Shown piece after piece: positions 1 through 10,663 of a stretch of DNA of 64,000 nucleotides. A model generated the notes under the pieces. The model searched no databases, was not told the origin of the DNA, and saw only the letters and a list, made by a program, of their open reading frames with translations. Position 1 is the first letter of the stretch; each line of letters begins with the position of its first letter. Source of the stretch: Pseudomonas petrae (lineage in GTDB: Bacteria; Pseudomonadota; Gammaproteobacteria; Pseudomonadales; Pseudomonadaceae). The position numbers and the translations under genes were made by a program. The stretch spans positions 744,001-808,000 of the forward strand of contig NZ_JAKJXE010000001.1 in NCBI RefSeq assembly GCF_021728295.1, in the 5' to 3' direction.

Positions 1-912
1 CACGCCCGATGTCGGCTTGCCGCCCATCTGCTCGACCAGACCGTCGTAACGGCCACCCGCGCAGACAGTGCCCTGAGCGCCGAGCTGGTCAGTGACCCAC
101 TCGAAGACGGTTTTGCTGTAGTAGTCCAGGCCGCGAACCAGCTTCGGGTTGATCACGTAAGGGATGCCCGCCGCGTCGAGACGCGCCTTCAGGCCTTCAA
201 AGTGAACCCGGGATTCGTCGTCCAGGTAATCTGCCAGCTTGGGTGCATCAACCAGCACAGCCTGGGTTTCAGGGTGTTTGGTATCGAGCACACGCAGCGG
301 GTTGGTCTTCAGACGGCGCTGGCTGTCTTCGTCCAGTTGCTCGTGACGCGCCGAGAGATACTCGACCAGCGCTTCACGATAACGGCCGCGCGCTTCACTG
401 GTGCCCAGGCTGTTGAGTTCCAGTTTGACGGCATTGCGGATACCCAGCAGGCCCCACAGGCGCCAGGTCAACACGATCAGCTCGGCATCGATGTCCGGAC
501 CATCGAGGTTGAACACCTCGACGCCGATCTGGTGAAACTGACGATAACGGCCTTTTTGTGGACGCTCGTGGCGGAACATCGGGCCGATGTACCAGAGTTT
601 CTGCACCTGACCGCCGCCGGTGATGCCGTGTTCGAGGACCGCACGCACACAGGCCGCTGTGCCTTCAGGGCGCAGGGTCAGAGAGTCGCCATTGCGGTCG
701 GCGAAGGTGTACATCTCTTTCTCGACAATGTCAGTGACTTCGCCGATGGAGCGTTTGAACAGGTCGGTGAACTCGACGATCGGCATGCGGATCTGGCGAT
801 AACCATAGTTATCCAGCAAACGCGAAACGGTTCCTTCGAAGTAGCGCCACAGCGGCGTCTGATCCGGCAGAATGTCGTTCATGCCACGAATGGCTTGCAG
901 AGACTTACTCAC
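1..912 (-). CDS. hisS: Histidyl-tRNA synthetase, 3' end cut by window edge
   Basis: This gene encodes the enzyme that charges tRNA-His with histidine in the cytoplasm. Translation from GTG at 912 gives a class II synthetase N-terminus beginning [16 protein letters not shown]. The motif-2 region RPEGT lies at about residues 81-85, [10 protein letters not shown] follows near 113, and the histidine-binding loop LVRGLDYY lies near 260. Only 304 codons are in the window; the family is usually about 425-430 residues, so the anticodon-binding domain lies beyond base 1. The start is a GTG, 21 bases after the ispG stop in the same direction, so the two are probably co-transcribed. Identity is certain; only the end is missing. 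Confidence 0.97.
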   Translation of the reverse strand, partial: MSKSLQAIRGMNDILPDQTPLWRYFEGTVSRLLDNYGYRQIRMPIVEFTDLFKRSIGEVTDIVEKEMYTFADRNGDSLTLRPEGTAACVRAVLEHGITGGGQVQKLWYIGPMFRHERPQKGRYRQFHQIGVEVFNLDGPDIDAELIVLTWRLWGLLGIRNAVKLELNSLGTSEARGRYREALVEYLSARHEQLDEDSQRRLKTNPLRVLDTKHPETQAVLVDAPKLADYLDDESRVHFEGLKARLDAAGIPYVINPKLVRGLDYYSKTVFEWVTDQLGAQGTVCAGGRYDGLVEQMGGKPTSGV

Positions 913-933
913 AAATATTCCTTGGAAACTGGG

Positions 934-2043
934 TTAGCCGCGCGCGATCAACGCTGCGTCGGCCTCGACCTTTTCGGCCGCTCTCTGACGGATCAAGCGT
1001 TCAAGCTGATCCACCAGATTGTCATTTGTCAGCTTTTGCGCCGGCTTGCCATCGATGTAGATCAGGTTCGGCGTGCCACCGGCCAGACCGACGTGGGCTT
1101 CTTTCGCCTCGCCGGGACCGTTCACCACGCAACCGATCACCGCAACATCCAGCGGGACCAGCAAATCTTCAAGGCGCCCTTCAAGCTCGTTCATGGTTTT
1201 GACCACATCGAAATTCTGCCGCGAGCAGCTCGGGCAGGCGATGAAGTTGATGCCACGGGAACGCAGGCGCAGCGACTTGAGGATGTCGTAACCGACCTTC
1301 ACCTCTTCAACCGGATCGGCAGCCAGCGAAATCCGAATGGTATCGCCGATCCCTTCGGCGAGCAGCATACCTAGGCCGACGGCCGATTTCACTGTGCCTG
1401 AACGCAAACCGCCCGCTTCAGTGATACCCAGGTGCAACGGCTGGACGATTTGCTTGGCCAGGAGGCGATAAGCCTCAACCGCCATGAACACATCGGAGGC
1501 CTTGACGCTGACCTTGAAGTCCTGGAAATCCAGACGGTCCAGATGCTCGACATGACGCAGCGCGGACTCGACCAAGGCAGCAGGCGTTGGCTCGCCGTAC
1601 TTCTTCTGCAGGTCTTTTTCCAGCGAACCGGCGTTGACGCCGATGCGGATCGGAATTCCGCGATCACGGGCCGCCTCGACCACCGCACGGACGCGGTCTT
1701 CACGGCCGATATTGCCCGGGTTGATCCGCAGGCAATCGACGCCCAACTCGGCAACGCGCAGGGCGATTTTATAATCGAAGTGGATGTCGGCAACCAGCGG
1801 GACCTTGACCAACTGCTTGATACGGCCGAAGGCCTCGGCAGCGTCCATGTCCGGCACCGAGATGCGCACGATGTCGACGCCAGCAGCTTCCAGGCGGTTG
1901 ATCTGTGCCACGGTGGCCGCGACGTCATTGGTGTCGCTGTTGGTCATGCTCTGCACTGCGATCGGGGCATCGCCACCGACCGGCACCGAGCCGACCCAGA
2001 TTTTACGAGATTCGCGACGTTTGATCGGAGATTCGCCGTGCAT
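934..2043 (-). CDS. ispG: 4-hydroxy-3-methylbut-2-en-1-yl diphosphate synthase
   Basis: IspG (GcpE) catalyses the reductive ring opening of methylerythritol cyclodiphosphate to HMBPP, the penultimate step of the MEP isoprenoid pathway, using a [4Fe-4S] cluster. The 369-residue protein has the usual length. It has the N-terminal TIM-barrel part ([14 protein letters not shown], then [13 protein letters not shown]). The C-terminal cluster ligands are in [10 protein letters not shown] near residue 270 and in [12 protein letters not shown] near 305. The start lies 3 bases after the rodZ stop, so it is part of the pilW-rodZ-ispG-hisS run. As an Fe-S enzyme it depends on the ISC system encoded 3.5 kb away. 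Confidence 0.98.
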   Translation of the reverse strand: MHGESPIKRRESRKIWVGSVPVGGDAPIAVQSMTNSDTNDVAATVAQINRLEAAGVDIVRISVPDMDAAEAFGRIKQLVKVPLVADIHFDYKIALRVAELGVDCLRINPGNIGREDRVRAVVEAARDRGIPIRIGVNAGSLEKDLQKKYGEPTPAALVESALRHVEHLDRLDFQDFKVSVKASDVFMAVEAYRLLAKQIVQPLHLGITEAGGLRSGTVKSAVGLGMLLAEGIGDTIRISLAADPVEEVKVGYDILKSLRLRSRGINFIACPSCSRQNFDVVKTMNELEGRLEDLLVPLDVAVIGCVVNGPGEAKEAHVGLAGGTPNLIYIDGKPAQKLTNDNLVDQLERLIRQRAAEKVEADAALIARG

Positions 2044-2046
2044 GAC

Positions 2047-3081
2047 TTATTGCCCTAGCTTCAGGCGAGCAGTTTCGCCACTGGTGAAAGGTGCCACATC
2101 AACCGGCTGACCGTTGTAGCTCACCTGCGCGCCGCGAGCGAAGCCCAGGCGCAGGGTCAGAGGCGGCTTGCCGTTGACATCGAGGGTGTCGCCTTTTTTC
2201 TTGAGACCGCTCATCAGCACTTTGCCGTTGCCATCGGTGACCTGAGTCCAGCAATCATTCACAAACTGCACCTGCACGCGACCGGCACCTGCCGGAACGG
2301 GCGCAGAGTCGGCCGTCGTGCTCGGGGCGGTGTTGACGGGTGCGGTGGTCGCCGGTGTTGGCGCTACGGTGGTGACCGGCGCGGTTGGCGTCGACGCGGT
2401 ATGCGCAGGCGTTACCGGTGCGGTGGTTGATGTGCTGTGGGGAACAACAGCGGCTGCAACGGTGCCCGTGCTGCTGGACGCGCTGCTGGATGAAGCAGGG
2501 GCTTCAGGTGCGGAAGCAGGCTCGGCGTTATTCAACGGCAGCGCGGTCTGGCCTTGAGCGACAGCTTGATCTTCAGGCTCGTCGAGCGGATGGATCTGGG
2601 TGGTGCCGTCGGCGCTTTCGACTTCGACGTGCTCCATCCCCAGATTGGTCGGTTCCTTGCCGCGCAGCGTGGCCTGATCCTGCCACCACACGAAGCCGCC
2701 GCCGATCAATGCGATGAGCAGCAAGAGGCTGACAATGCGCAGAATATTGTGAGACAGACGTACGGGCTCTTCGATTCGGCCCAGCGCATGAACGCTGCTG
2801 CCCTTGCCGTCGGTGCCGGTGTACTGATCGAACGCACTGACCAATGCAGCTTGATCAAGGTCCAGCAGCTTGGCGTAGGCGCGGACATAGCCGCGGGCAA
2901 AGGTATGGCCGGGGAGCTTGTCGAAATCGCCCGCTTCCAGGTTAGTCAGGGAGGTCACGGTGAGGTTGAGCCTCAACGCCACATCTGGCAGCGACCAGTT
3001 CTTGCTTTCGCGGGCCTGTCGCAATGTTTCGCCTGGGTTCGTGCGAGTGGCTGCTACAACTTCGGGATGCGCCGCTTTCAT
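2047..3081 (-). CDS. rodZ: Cytoskeletal cell-shape protein RodZ
   Basis: RodZ is an inner-membrane protein that links MreB filaments to the cell-wall elongation machinery and keeps rod shape. Seen: an N-terminal helix-turn-helix (about residues 15-80, including GETLRQARESKNWSLPDVA), a single membrane helix near 112-132 (NILRIVSLLLLIALIGG), a long Ala/Ser/Thr/Pro linker at about 180-260, and a C-terminal periplasmic beta domain (DUF4115 type) from about 262. Two ATGs stand in tandem, at 3084 and 3081. The second is chosen because GGAG lies 5 bases before it, while the first is only 2 bases away. The first ATG would overlap the pilW stop as ATGA. Confidence 0.93.
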   Translation of the reverse strand: MKAAHPEVVAATRTNPGETLRQARESKNWSLPDVALRLNLTVTSLTNLEAGDFDKLPGHTFARGYVRAYAKLLDLDQAALVSAFDQYTGTDGKGSSVHALGRIEEPVRLSHNILRIVSLLLLIALIGGGFVWWQDQATLRGKEPTNLGMEHVEVESADGTTQIHPLDEPEDQAVAQGQTALPLNNAEPASAPEAPASSSSASSSTGTVAAAVVPHSTSTTAPVTPAHTASTPTAPVTTVAPTPATTAPVNTAPSTTADSAPVPAGAGRVQVQFVNDCWTQVTDGNGKVLMSGLKKKGDTLDVNGKPPLTLRLGFARGAQVSYNGQPVDVAPFTSGETARLKLGQ

Positions 3082-3839
3082 CATTGCTCCGACAGGTATT
3101 GCTGATATTCCGGCGTACCGGGATAGAGTCTTTTTAGAAGCAACCCGTAACTGGCTGCCTTGTTGCGATCATCAAAAACCTTCGCCAGCCGCGTGCCGAG
3201 CAACAGGCTCCGCGCATTCTGCTCGCTCAACTGGCTGAAACGCTCGTAGTAATCGCGCGCCGGCACATAATGCCTGTCTTCGTACGACAACTCAGCCATT
3301 TCCAGCAACGCACGTGGCTGCTGACGGTCAAGACGCAGCGCTTTGTCGAAGTGCTCACGGGCGGTGACGCGATCACCCAGCATCAGCGCGGTCATGCCGA
3401 GGTTTTCGAACACCCGGGCGCGCTCGGCGTAGAGGTTATCCTCGGCGGCCTGCTCGAAGCGCTCGTAAGCTTCCTTGTAACGCTTTTGCTGGTAGAGAAA
3501 GCTGCCGTAATTATTGAGGATTCGCGCGTCTTTGGAACGTGCCGACAACGCTTTTTCGTAATACTGGTTCGCCAGTTCCGGTTCCATCTCGGCCTGAAAC
3601 ACCAGGGCCAGCGCGGCATTGGCGTCCGCATCGGAGCTGTTCAGCTCAAGCGCTTTTTTCAGAGGTGCCTTCGCACGCTCCATCTGGCCTTGCTGAAGAT
3701 AACCCAACCCCAATTGCACGTAAGCCTGACGAGCTTCCTCACGCCCCTTGCTGGTACTCAGCGGATCGACGTTGCCGGTGGACACACAACCGACCAGCAG
3801 CGTGGCAAAACAGAGCTGCAGCGCAACGCGCAGGGACAT
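3081..3839 (-). CDS. pilW: Type IV pilus biogenesis/stability lipoprotein PilW (PilF)
   Basis: This outer-membrane lipoprotein acts as pilotin for the type IV pilus secretin PilQ. The ATG at 3839 is preferred over an in-frame ATG at 3869: it has GAGAGG six bases upstream, and it starts a lipoprotein signal (MSLRVALQLCFATLLVGC) with lipobox LVGC, cysteine 18. The mature part is a chain of TPR repeats, such as AYVQLGLGYLQQGQMERAK, then LNNYGSFLYQQKRYKEAYERFEQA. The 252-residue product matches the family length. It sits between rlmN and rodZ, the usual Pseudomonas order. Confidence 0.94.
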   Translation of the reverse strand: MSLRVALQLCFATLLVGCVSTGNVDPLSTSKGREEARQAYVQLGLGYLQQGQMERAKAPLKKALELNSSDADANAALALVFQAEMEPELANQYYEKALSARSKDARILNNYGSFLYQQKRYKEAYERFEQAAEDNLYAERARVFENLGMTALMLGDRVTAREHFDKALRLDRQQPRALLEMAELSYEDRHYVPARDYYERFSQLSEQNARSLLLGTRLAKVFDDRNKAASYGLLLKRLYPGTPEYQQYLSEQ

Positions 3840-3865
3840 AGAGATCCTCTCAGTCAAATTCGCAT

Positions 3866-5014
3866 TCAATTGCGAGCGGAAGCGACCTGCACCACGTCGG
3901 CATCGGCACTCAGCTCCCGCACAGCAATATAACGCTCGCTGCGACGGGTGCGGTCCATTACCTGCCCGACCAACTGGCCGCAGGCAGCATCGATGTCCTC
4001 ACCGCGCGTCGTACGCACGGTGACGTTGAAGCCGGCTTGATGCAGCAGATCCTGGAAACGACGGATTGCGTTGTTGCTGGGGCGTTCATAACCCGAATGC
4101 GGGAACGGATTGAACGGGATCAGGTTGACCTTGCAAGGCGTGTCCTTGAGCAGCTCGATCATCTCGATCGCGTGCTCAGGCTTGTCGTTGATGTCCTTGA
4201 GCAGCGTGTACTCGATAGTCAGCACGCGCTTTTCGCCCAACGCAGACATGTAATTGCGGCAGGACTCGAGGAGCATCTTCAGGGGGTACTTTTTATTGAT
4301 CGGCACCAGCTGGTTTCGCAGCGCGTCATTGGGCGCGTGCAGCGAAAGAGCCAGCGAGACGTCGATGTGCTTGGACAGCTCATCGATCATCGGCACCACG
4401 CCGGAGGTGGACAGCGTCACCCGGCGCTTGGAAATGCCATACCCCAGGTCATCCATCATCAGATGCATGGCGGCAATGACATTGTCGAAGTTCAGCAATG
4501 GCTCGCCCATCCCCATCATCACCACATTGGTGATGGCACGGTCGACGGTAGCAGGGACACTGCCGAAAGATTTGTTGGCAATCCACACCTGCCCGATGAC
4601 TTCGGCGGCGGTGAGGTTGCTGTTGAAGCCTTGTTTGCCGGTGGAACAGAAACTGCAATCCAGCGCACAACCCGCCTGGGACGAGACACAGAGCGTGCCG
4701 CGCTTGCCTTGCGGAATATAGACGGTCTCGACGCAGCTGCCGGACTCGACACGGACGACCCACTTGCGGGTGCCGTCGGTGGAGATGTCCTCGCTGACGA
4801 CTTCAGGACCCCGAATTTCGGCCCGGCTCTGCAGCTTCTCGCGCAGGGCCTTGCCGACGTTCGTCATGGCGTCGAAGTTATCGACGCCAAAATGGTGAAT
4901 CCACTTCATGACCTGACCGGCGCGGAAGCGTTTCTCCTCGATAGACTCGAAGAATTTTTCCATTTCCAGCCGGGTCAGACCCAACAGGTTGATTTTGCCA
5001 GTTGATTCAGTCAT
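3866..5014 (-). CDS. rlmN: Dual-specificity 23S rRNA/tRNA adenine-C2 methyltransferase
   Basis: RlmN is a radical-SAM enzyme that methylates C2 of A2503 in 23S rRNA and A37 in some tRNAs, tuning translational accuracy. The 382-residue protein has the radical-SAM cluster motif CxxxCxxC at Cys116, Cys120 and Cys123 (CALDCSFC). [12 protein letters not shown] contacts SAM, and the methyl-carrying cysteine lies near residue 350 in DAACGQL. It lies between ndk and pilW with a 27-base gap to ndk and is likely in the same transcript. Confidence 0.97.
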   Translation of the reverse strand: MTESTGKINLLGLTRLEMEKFFESIEEKRFRAGQVMKWIHHFGVDNFDAMTNVGKALREKLQSRAEIRGPEVVSEDISTDGTRKWVVRVESGSCVETVYIPQGKRGTLCVSSQAGCALDCSFCSTGKQGFNSNLTAAEVIGQVWIANKSFGSVPATVDRAITNVVMMGMGEPLLNFDNVIAAMHLMMDDLGYGISKRRVTLSTSGVVPMIDELSKHIDVSLALSLHAPNDALRNQLVPINKKYPLKMLLESCRNYMSALGEKRVLTIEYTLLKDINDKPEHAIEMIELLKDTPCKVNLIPFNPFPHSGYERPSNNAIRRFQDLLHQAGFNVTVRTTRGEDIDAACGQLVGQVMDRTRRSERYIAVRELSADADVVQVASARN

Positions 5015-5041
5015 GGATTCACCCTCACTCGCAGCGATAGC

Positions 5042-5467
5042 TTAGCGAGTGGTTACCTCGGTAGCAGCGAAGAAGTACGAGATTTCACGAGCAGCAGCGG
5101 CTTCGGAGTCGGAGCCATGAACAGCGTTGGCATCGATGGAATCAGCGAAGTCAGCACGGATGGTGCCGGCAGCAGCTTCTTTAGGGTTGGTAGCGCCCAT
5201 CAGCTCGCGGTTCAGAGCGATAGCGTTTTCGCCTTCCAGAACCTGCACGACAACCGGGCCGGAGATCATGAATGCGACCAGATCACCGAAGAAACCACGG
5301 GCGCTGTGCTCAGCGTAGAAACCTTCTGCTTCGGCTTTGGACAGTTGCTTCAGTTTCGAAGCGACAACGCGCAGACCGGCTTTTTCGAAACGGGTGGTGA
5401 TCTCGCCGATGACGTTTTTGGCAACAGCATCAGGCTTGATGATCGAGAAAGTACGTTGAACAGCCAT
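5042..5467 (-). CDS. ndk: Nucleoside diphosphate kinase
   Basis: Ndk transfers the gamma phosphate from ATP to nucleoside diphosphates through a phosphohistidine and keeps (d)NTP pools balanced. The 141-residue protein has the standard N-terminus ([14 protein letters not shown]), the active-site His117 in NAVHGSDS, and the usual bacterial length. A hairpin terminator lies between it and iscX, so ndk probably starts its own transcript leading into rlmN. Confidence 0.98.
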   Translation of the reverse strand: MAVQRTFSIIKPDAVAKNVIGEITTRFEKAGLRVVASKLKQLSKAEAEGFYAEHSARGFFGDLVAFMISGPVVVQVLEGENAIALNRELMGATNPKEAAAGTIRADFADSIDANAVHGSDSEAAAAREISYFFAATEVTTR

Positions 5468-5498
5468 GGTGTAACTCCAGAAGCAGTGATTATTGCGA

Positions 5499-5532
5499 AA
5501 AATTAAACCCGCGAATTATACGCGGGTTTGAT
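5499..5532 (-). terminator. Rho-independent terminator of the isc operon
   Basis: A perfect 9-base stem (AAACCCGCG at 5505-5513 paired with CGCGGGTTT at 5521-5529) is followed on the minus strand by AATTTTTC. It lies between the iscX stop and the ndk start and most simply ends the isc transcript. Confidence 0.75.
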
Positions 5533-5557
5533 GTTATTGCCTAACGTGCAAATTTGA

Positions 5558-5758
5558 TCAGTCGATTTCGTCGGCCCAGAGCGTCTGGACTGCCTCGAGG
5601 ACTTTCTCGCCGACGCGGCCAGAGGTGTCGTCGAAATCCGGGAGCAGCTTGATCATCTGTTGCAGCTTGGTAAACCCTACTGAATAAGGGTCAACGCCGG
5701 GATGAGTCTCGGCGAGTTCTTCAGCGATGCGTTGTACGTCATTCCAACCGTAACTCAT
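5558..5758 (-). CDS. iscX: Fe-S assembly protein IscX
   Basis: IscX (YfhJ) is a small acidic protein that binds IscS at the frataxin site and modulates iron delivery or desulfurase rate. The 66-residue sequence (MSYGWNDVQRIAEELAE, ending LWADEID) has the family's length and its acidic surface. It is the last gene of the isc operon, 13 bases after fdx. Confidence 0.97.
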   Translation of the reverse strand: MSYGWNDVQRIAEELAETHPGVDPYSVGFTKLQQMIKLLPDFDDTSGRVGEKVLEAVQTLWADEID

Positions 5759-5771
5759 GACAGCTTCTCGA

Positions 5772-6113
5772 TCAGTGCGGCGCTTCGGCAGCGTGGTTAA
5801 GCGAATATTTCGGGATCTCGACGGTCAGGTCTTCCGTGCCGACCTTGGCCTGGCAGGCCAGACGGGACTGCGCTTCCAGACCCCACGCACGATCAAGATA
5901 GTCCTCTTCCAGCTCGTCCGCTTCTTCGAGGGAGTTGAACCCCGCACGAATGATGCAATGGCACGTGGTGCAGGCGCAGACGCCGCCGCATGCGCTTTCT
6001 ATCTCGATGTGGTGATCGTGGGCGAGTTCCAGAATCGACTTGCCGACTTCGGCCTCGACAACCATCCCGTCCGGGCAATGCTCGGCATGTGGCAGAAATG
6101 TAACCTGCGGCAT
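5772..6113 (-). CDS. fdx: ISC [2Fe-2S] ferredoxin
   Basis: This adrenodoxin-type ferredoxin is the electron donor in ISC cluster assembly. The 113 residues carry the ligand pattern at Cys42, Cys48, Cys51 and Cys87, with extra cysteines at 46 and 53 (CGGVCACTTCHC). It follows hscA by 3 bases, consistent with translational coupling in the isc operon. Confidence 0.98.
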   Translation of the reverse strand: MPQVTFLPHAEHCPDGMVVEAEVGKSILELAHDHHIEIESACGGVCACTTCHCIIRAGFNSLEEADELEEDYLDRAWGLEAQSRLACQAKVGTEDLTVEIPKYSLNHAAEAPH

Positions 6114-6116
6114 CAG

Positions 6117-7979
6117 TTATTCCTCAATCTCATTCAGGTTGCGCCCTGCCAACGCGGCTTTCACCGTCGAGTCCAGGCGGCGGGCAGCGAACGCATCAGT
6201 CACCTGCGACAGACGCTTGGTCTGCAGCTCGATGGCCGGACCGTCATTGCCCTTCATCAATTCACGAAGTTCTTCCATCTGCAGGTCTATGACCATGCGC
6301 TCTTCGGCATCGAGCAAGCGATCGCCATCGGCCTGCAACGCGCCTTCGACGGCTTCGAGCAAACGCTGGGCGTCGACCTGCTGTTCACGCAGCGCGCGAG
6401 CCACCATGTCATCACTGGCGTACTGGAACGAATCCTTGAGCATGCGGGTGATTTCACCATCAGTCAGGCCATACGAAGGCTTGACCTGAATGCTCGACTC
6501 AACGCCCGAAGCCAGCTCGCGGGCGGACACGCTGAGCAAGCCATCGGCGTCGACCTGGAAGGTCACGCGGATTTTCGCAGCGCCGGCGACCATCGCGGGA
6601 ATACCACGCAGATCGAAGCGCGCCAGTGAACGGCAGTCGCTGATCAGTTCACGCTCGCCTTGCAGCACGTGAATCATCATGGCCGACTGGCCGTCTTTAT
6701 ATGTGGTGAATTCCTGGGCGCGGGCCACCGGGATCGTGGTGTTGCGCGGAATGACTTTCTCCATCAGGCCACCCATGGTTTCCAGCCCCAGGGACAACGG
6801 GATCACGTCGAGCAGCAACAGCTCGCCGCCATCGCGCTTATTGCCTGCCAGAGTATCGGCCTGGATCGCAGCGCCGATGGCGACCACTTGATCCGGGTCG
6901 ATCTCGGTCAACGGCTGACGGCCGAACAGCTCGGCAACGGCTTCGCGAACACGCGGGACACGGGTGGAACCGCCCACCATGACCACGGCTTCGACTTCAT
7001 CCAGCTCAAGGCCGCAATCACGAACGGCACGACGGCACGCTTTAAGACTGCGGGCGATCATTGGCTCGATGAGGGAATCGAATGCGGCGCGGGTCAGTAA
7101 GCCCTGCCAGTCGCCATGGACGACGTCGATGGAATCTGCGTCGGTCAGCGCTTCTTTCGCCGCACAGGCCGTTTGCATCAGGCGGCGCTGGGCAGCCGGA
7201 TCGAGATCGTCGGACAGACCGGCTTCAGCGATGATCCAGGTCGCGATGGCGTGGTCGAAATCATCGCCGCCCAGCGCGCTGTCGCCACCGGTGGCCATGA
7301 CCTCAAACACGCCGCCGGTCAGGCGCAGGATCGAGATGTCAAAGGTGCCGCCGCCCAGATCGTAAATGGCGACCACGCCTTCTGCGTTCTGATCCAGCCC
7401 GTACGCCACGGCAGCTGCAGTGGGTTCGTTGAGCAAGCGCAGGACGGTCAGGCCCGCCAGCTTCGCGGCGTCTTTGGTGGCCTGACGCTGGGCATCATCG
7501 AAATAGGCGGGAACGGTGATGACCGCGCCGACCAGCTCGCCACCCAGTGTTTCTTCAGCGCGCTGGCGCAGCACCTTGAGTATGTCGGCCGACACTTCGA
7601 CCGGACTCTTCGGGCCCTGCACGGTTTCAATAAACGGCATGTGGGACTCGCCACCGGTGAAGCGGTAAGGCAATTGCCCACCCAAATGCTTCACATCGGA
7701 GATCCCGCGACCCATCAGGCGCTTGACGGAAATGATGGTGTTCAGCGGATCAGCCGCGGCAGCGTCCTTGGCCGACTGGCCGACTTCGACGCGATGGGCG
7801 TGATAGCGAACGGCAGACGGCAGGATGACCTGACCGTTTGCGTCGGGAAGCGGCTCACTGATGCCGCTGCGCAGGGCAGCCACCAGCGAATTGGTGGTGC
7901 CGAGGTCAATCCCGACAGCCAGGCGACGCTGATGAGGTTTTGGAGCTTGGCCGGGTTCGGCGATCTGCAGTAGAGCCAT
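6117..7979 (-). CDS. hscA: Fe-S specialised Hsp70 chaperone HscA
   Basis: HscA is the Hsp70-type ATPase that, with HscB, releases [2Fe-2S] clusters from IscU. The 620-residue protein has an N-terminal ATPase domain ([13 protein letters not shown] near residue 22, [27 protein letters not shown]) and a C-terminal substrate domain that should bind the LPPVK motif seen here in IscU. Length and order (hscB upstream, fdx downstream) are typical. Confidence 0.98.
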   Translation of the reverse strand: MALLQIAEPGQAPKPHQRRLAVGIDLGTTNSLVAALRSGISEPLPDANGQVILPSAVRYHAHRVEVGQSAKDAAAADPLNTIISVKRLMGRGISDVKHLGGQLPYRFTGGESHMPFIETVQGPKSPVEVSADILKVLRQRAEETLGGELVGAVITVPAYFDDAQRQATKDAAKLAGLTVLRLLNEPTAAAVAYGLDQNAEGVVAIYDLGGGTFDISILRLTGGVFEVMATGGDSALGGDDFDHAIATWIIAEAGLSDDLDPAAQRRLMQTACAAKEALTDADSIDVVHGDWQGLLTRAAFDSLIEPMIARSLKACRRAVRDCGLELDEVEAVVMVGGSTRVPRVREAVAELFGRQPLTEIDPDQVVAIGAAIQADTLAGNKRDGGELLLLDVIPLSLGLETMGGLMEKVIPRNTTIPVARAQEFTTYKDGQSAMMIHVLQGERELISDCRSLARFDLRGIPAMVAGAAKIRVTFQVDADGLLSVSARELASGVESSIQVKPSYGLTDGEITRMLKDSFQYASDDMVARALREQQVDAQRLLEAVEGALQADGDRLLDAEERMVIDLQMEELRELMKGNDGPAIELQTKRLSQVTDAFAARRLDSTVKAALAGRNLNEIEE

Positions 7980-8027
7980 TGCTTTTCTGATATCACTGGC
8001 GTGCCGCCCCAGAGGGACGGCGCGGGG

Positions 8028-8546
8028 TTAATCGTCGAGGCGCTCTTCGAGCTGGCGCACTTCGTAGGAGAGCTTGTCGAGGAACTGCATGCGGCGCATC
8101 AGCCTTTCAGCCTGCTCACGCTGTGCAGCATCGTCCCAACAGGCCGCGAAGCTTTCGTTCAGTTCTTCCTGGGCAACCTTCAGCCGGCGCTTGAATACCG
8201 CGACACCTGCCAGATCCGCTTCGTCCTGGAGATCTTCGAGTTCTTCGCGCCACTGCATCTGCTGCATCAGAAACTCGGGATCCTGCACAGTGACTTCCAG
8301 CGGAACTTCGCCCTTCAGCGCCAACAGATAACGCGCCCTTTTCGGCGCGTTCTTCAGCGTTTGGTAGGCGTCGTTCAGACTGGCGGAGCGCTCCAGCGCA
8401 ACCCGTTGCTCAGCCTCGGGGGCGTCGGCAAAACGGTCGGGGTGCACGCTCCGGGCAAGCTCACGGTAACGCGTCGCCAGCAGGTCGAGATCCAGATTGA
8501 AGCCAGGCTGCAGGTCGAATAAAGCAAAGTGACAAGGAGTACCCAC
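8028..8546 (-). CDS. hscB: J-domain co-chaperone HscB
   Basis: HscB delivers IscU to HscA and stimulates its ATPase. A GTG at 8546 gives a normal 172-residue protein beginning [12 protein letters not shown]. The frame is open upstream but would then overlap iscA and add unrelated residues. The J-domain HPD signature is at residues 35-37, and the C-terminal coiled-coil part ([14 protein letters not shown]) carries the IscU-binding face. The start lies 8 bases after the iscA stop. Confidence 0.95.
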   Translation of the reverse strand: MGTPCHFALFDLQPGFNLDLDLLATRYRELARSVHPDRFADAPEAEQRVALERSASLNDAYQTLKNAPKRARYLLALKGEVPLEVTVQDPEFLMQQMQWREELEDLQDEADLAGVAVFKRRLKVAQEELNESFAACWDDAAQREQAERLMRRMQFLDKLSYEVRQLEERLDD

Positions 8547-8554
8547 AATTAGCC

Positions 8555-8878
8555 TCAGACGTTGAAGCTTTCGCCGCAGCCACACTCACCGCGCGAGTTG
8601 GGATTGTTGAACTTGAAGCCTTCGTTCAACCCTTCCTTGACGAAATCGAGCTCGGTGCCGTCGAGATAGACCAGACTCTTGGGATCAATGATCACCTTGA
8701 CGCCGTGGTACTCGAACACCGTGTCTTCATTTTCCGGCTCATCGACGAACTCGAGCACGTATGCAAGGCCTGAACAACCGGTCGTGCGAACGCCCAGACG
8801 AATGCCGTCACCCTTGCCACGCCCATCGAGGGAGCGGCGTACATGGTTGGCGGCCGCTTCGGTCATGCTGATAGCCAT
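8555..8878 (-). CDS. iscA: A-type Fe-S carrier IscA
   Basis: IscA carries iron or Fe-S clusters to apo-targets, mainly [4Fe-4S] proteins. The 107-residue protein has the three invariant cysteines at 35, 99 and 101 (TTGCSG and GECGCGES). It sits between iscU and hscB in the isc operon. Confidence 0.98.
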   Translation of the reverse strand: MAISMTEAAANHVRRSLDGRGKGDGIRLGVRTTGCSGLAYVLEFVDEPENEDTVFEYHGVKVIIDPKSLVYLDGTELDFVKEGLNEGFKFNNPNSRGECGCGESFNV

Positions 8879-8929
8879 CGGAACTCCTTACCTCACGCAA
8901 GTTACTTAACGCAGCGGAACAGGCTCTGC

Positions 8930-9316
8930 TTAGAGCAGGCCTTTCTTCTGCTTGTAGTCGCGAACGGCCGCCTTGATAGCGTCTTCAGCGAGCACGGAGC
9001 AGTGGATCTTCACTGGCGGCAGGGCCAGTTCTTCAGCCAGCTGAGTGTTCTTGATGGTCTCTGCTTCATCCAGAGTCTTGCCCTTCATCCACTCGGTGGC
9101 CAGGGAGCTAGACGCAATGGCAGAGCCGCAGCCATAAGTCTTGAACTTGGCGTCTTCAATGATGCCCTGCTCGTTGACTTTGATCTGCAGACGCATGACG
9201 TCGCCGCAAGCCGGCGCGCCGACCATGCCGGTGCCGACATCAGGGTCTTCCGCGTTCATCTTGCCGACGTTGCGTGGGTTCTCGTAGTGGTCAATGACCT
9301 TTTCGCTGTAAGCCAT
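8930..9316 (-). CDS. iscU: Fe-S cluster scaffold IscU
   Basis: IscU is the scaffold on which IscS-derived sulfur and iron are assembled. The ATG at 9316 (MAYSEKVIDHYENPRNVG) gives 128 residues. Ligand cysteines are at 37, 63 and 106, and the HscA-binding LPPVK is at 99-103. The reading frame stays open for 89 codons upstream into iscS, but those residues resemble nothing and are not part of the gene. Confidence 0.98.
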   Translation of the reverse strand: MAYSEKVIDHYENPRNVGKMNAEDPDVGTGMVGAPACGDVMRLQIKVNEQGIIEDAKFKTYGCGSAIASSSLATEWMKGKTLDEAETIKNTQLAEELALPPVKIHCSVLAEDAIKAAVRDYKQKKGLL

Positions 9317-9404
9317 GGTGCAATCCTCATCAGGTACAACACGTCGCTCGTGGAGCGCTTCGAACAATCTGTTTTCAAAGCGCCCCAGGTGTGGCGACTT
9401 CGAA

Positions 9405-10619
9405 TTAGTGCGCCGCCCACTCGATCTTGGAGATGTCGACGCCGTCTTGGAACATGTCCCACAGCGGCGACAAGGCGCGCAGCTTGGTGACAGCCTCGCA
9501 GACTTTCTGCGCGGCGTAGTCGATCTCTTCTTCAGTCGTGAAGCGACCGAAGGTGAAACGGATCGAGCTATGTGCCAGCTCATCGTTACGACCCAGGGCG
9601 CGCAGCACGTATGAAGGTTCCAGCGAAGCCGAGGTGCACGCGGAGCCGGACGAAACCGCCAGATCCTTGAGCGCCATGATCAGCGACTCGCCTTCTACAT
9701 AGTTGAAGCTCAGGTTGAGGTTGTGCGGCACACGGGCAGACATGCTGCCGTTGACGTACAGCTCTTCCAGATGCGCAACCTGCTGATAGAAGCGATCGCT
9801 CAAGGCTTTGATGCGAACGTTCTCGGCAGCCATGTCTTCTTTGGCAACGCGGAACGCTTCGCCCATGCCGACGATCTGGTGCGTCGCCAACGTGCCGGAA
9901 CGCATACCACGCTCGTGACCGCCACCGTGCATTTCGGCTTCGATGCGAACACGTGGCTTGCGGCTGACCCACAGTGCGCCAATGCCTTTAGGACCGTAGG
10001 TCTTGTGGGCCGAGAACGACATCAAGTCAACTTTGAGGTTGGCCAGGTCGATTTCAACCTTGCCGGTGGCCTGAGCTGCGTCGACGTGCAAGAGCACACC
10101 GCGGGAACGTGTCATCTCGCCAATTGCAGCGATGTCGTTGACCGTACCGATCTCGTTGTTGACGTGCATGATCGAGACCAGAACGGTGTCGTCGCGCATG
10201 ACCGCTTCGATCATGGCTGGAGTGATCAGGCCATCTTCGGTCGGTTCGAGGTAGGTGACTTCAAAGCCTTCACGCTCAAGCTGACGCATGGTGTCAAGAA
10301 CGGCTTTGTGTTCGATTTTGCTGGTGATCAGGTGCTTGCCTTTGGAGGCATAGAAATGAGCAGCGCCCTTGATTGCGAGGTTGTTGGACTCGGTAGCACC
10401 GGAAGTCCAGACGATTTCGCGCGGGTCGGCGTTGACCAGATCGGCGACCTGACGACGCGCGTTCTCGACCGCTTCTTCGGCCTTCCAGCCAAAGATGTGG
10501 GAACGCGACGCCGGGTTACCGAAGTTGCCATCCACCAGCAAGCAATCACTCATTTTCTGCGCAACACGCGGATCGACCGGGGTCGTCGCGGAATAATCGA
10601 GGTAAATTGGCAATCTCAT
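9405..10619 (-). CDS. iscS: Cysteine desulfurase IscS
   Basis: This PLP enzyme removes sulfur from cysteine as a persulfide and supplies it to IscU and to tRNA thiolation. The ATG at 10619 gives 404 residues ([16 protein letters not shown]), the standard start. The PLP lysine lies in [12 protein letters not shown] near 206, and the persulfide cysteine in [13 protein letters not shown] near 328. An in-frame ATG 48 bases upstream is less likely. It follows iscR and precedes iscU. Confidence 0.98.
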   Translation of the reverse strand: MRLPIYLDYSATTPVDPRVAQKMSDCLLVDGNFGNPASRSHIFGWKAEEAVENARRQVADLVNADPREIVWTSGATESNNLAIKGAAHFYASKGKHLITSKIEHKAVLDTMRQLEREGFEVTYLEPTEDGLITPAMIEAVMRDDTVLVSIMHVNNEIGTVNDIAAIGEMTRSRGVLLHVDAAQATGKVEIDLANLKVDLMSFSAHKTYGPKGIGALWVSRKPRVRIEAEMHGGGHERGMRSGTLATHQIVGMGEAFRVAKEDMAAENVRIKALSDRFYQQVAHLEELYVNGSMSARVPHNLNLSFNYVEGESLIMALKDLAVSSGSACTSASLEPSYVLRALGRNDELAHSSIRFTFGRFTTEEEIDYAAQKVCEAVTKLRALSPLWDMFQDGVDISKIEWAAH

Positions 10620-10663
10620 TGAATATCTCCTATCGGGCAGGCGCGCCGCGCGTTCATCTGCGT

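Noticed and set aside
202..1374. A 390-codon plus-strand frame across hisS and ispG
   Set aside because: It spans the opposite strand of two certain genes and has no protein character.
8930..9583. IscU read with 89 extra N-terminal residues
   Set aside because: The extra part lies in the iscS coding region and is Arg/Ser-rich noise; the ATG at 9316 gives the standard 128-residue IscU.
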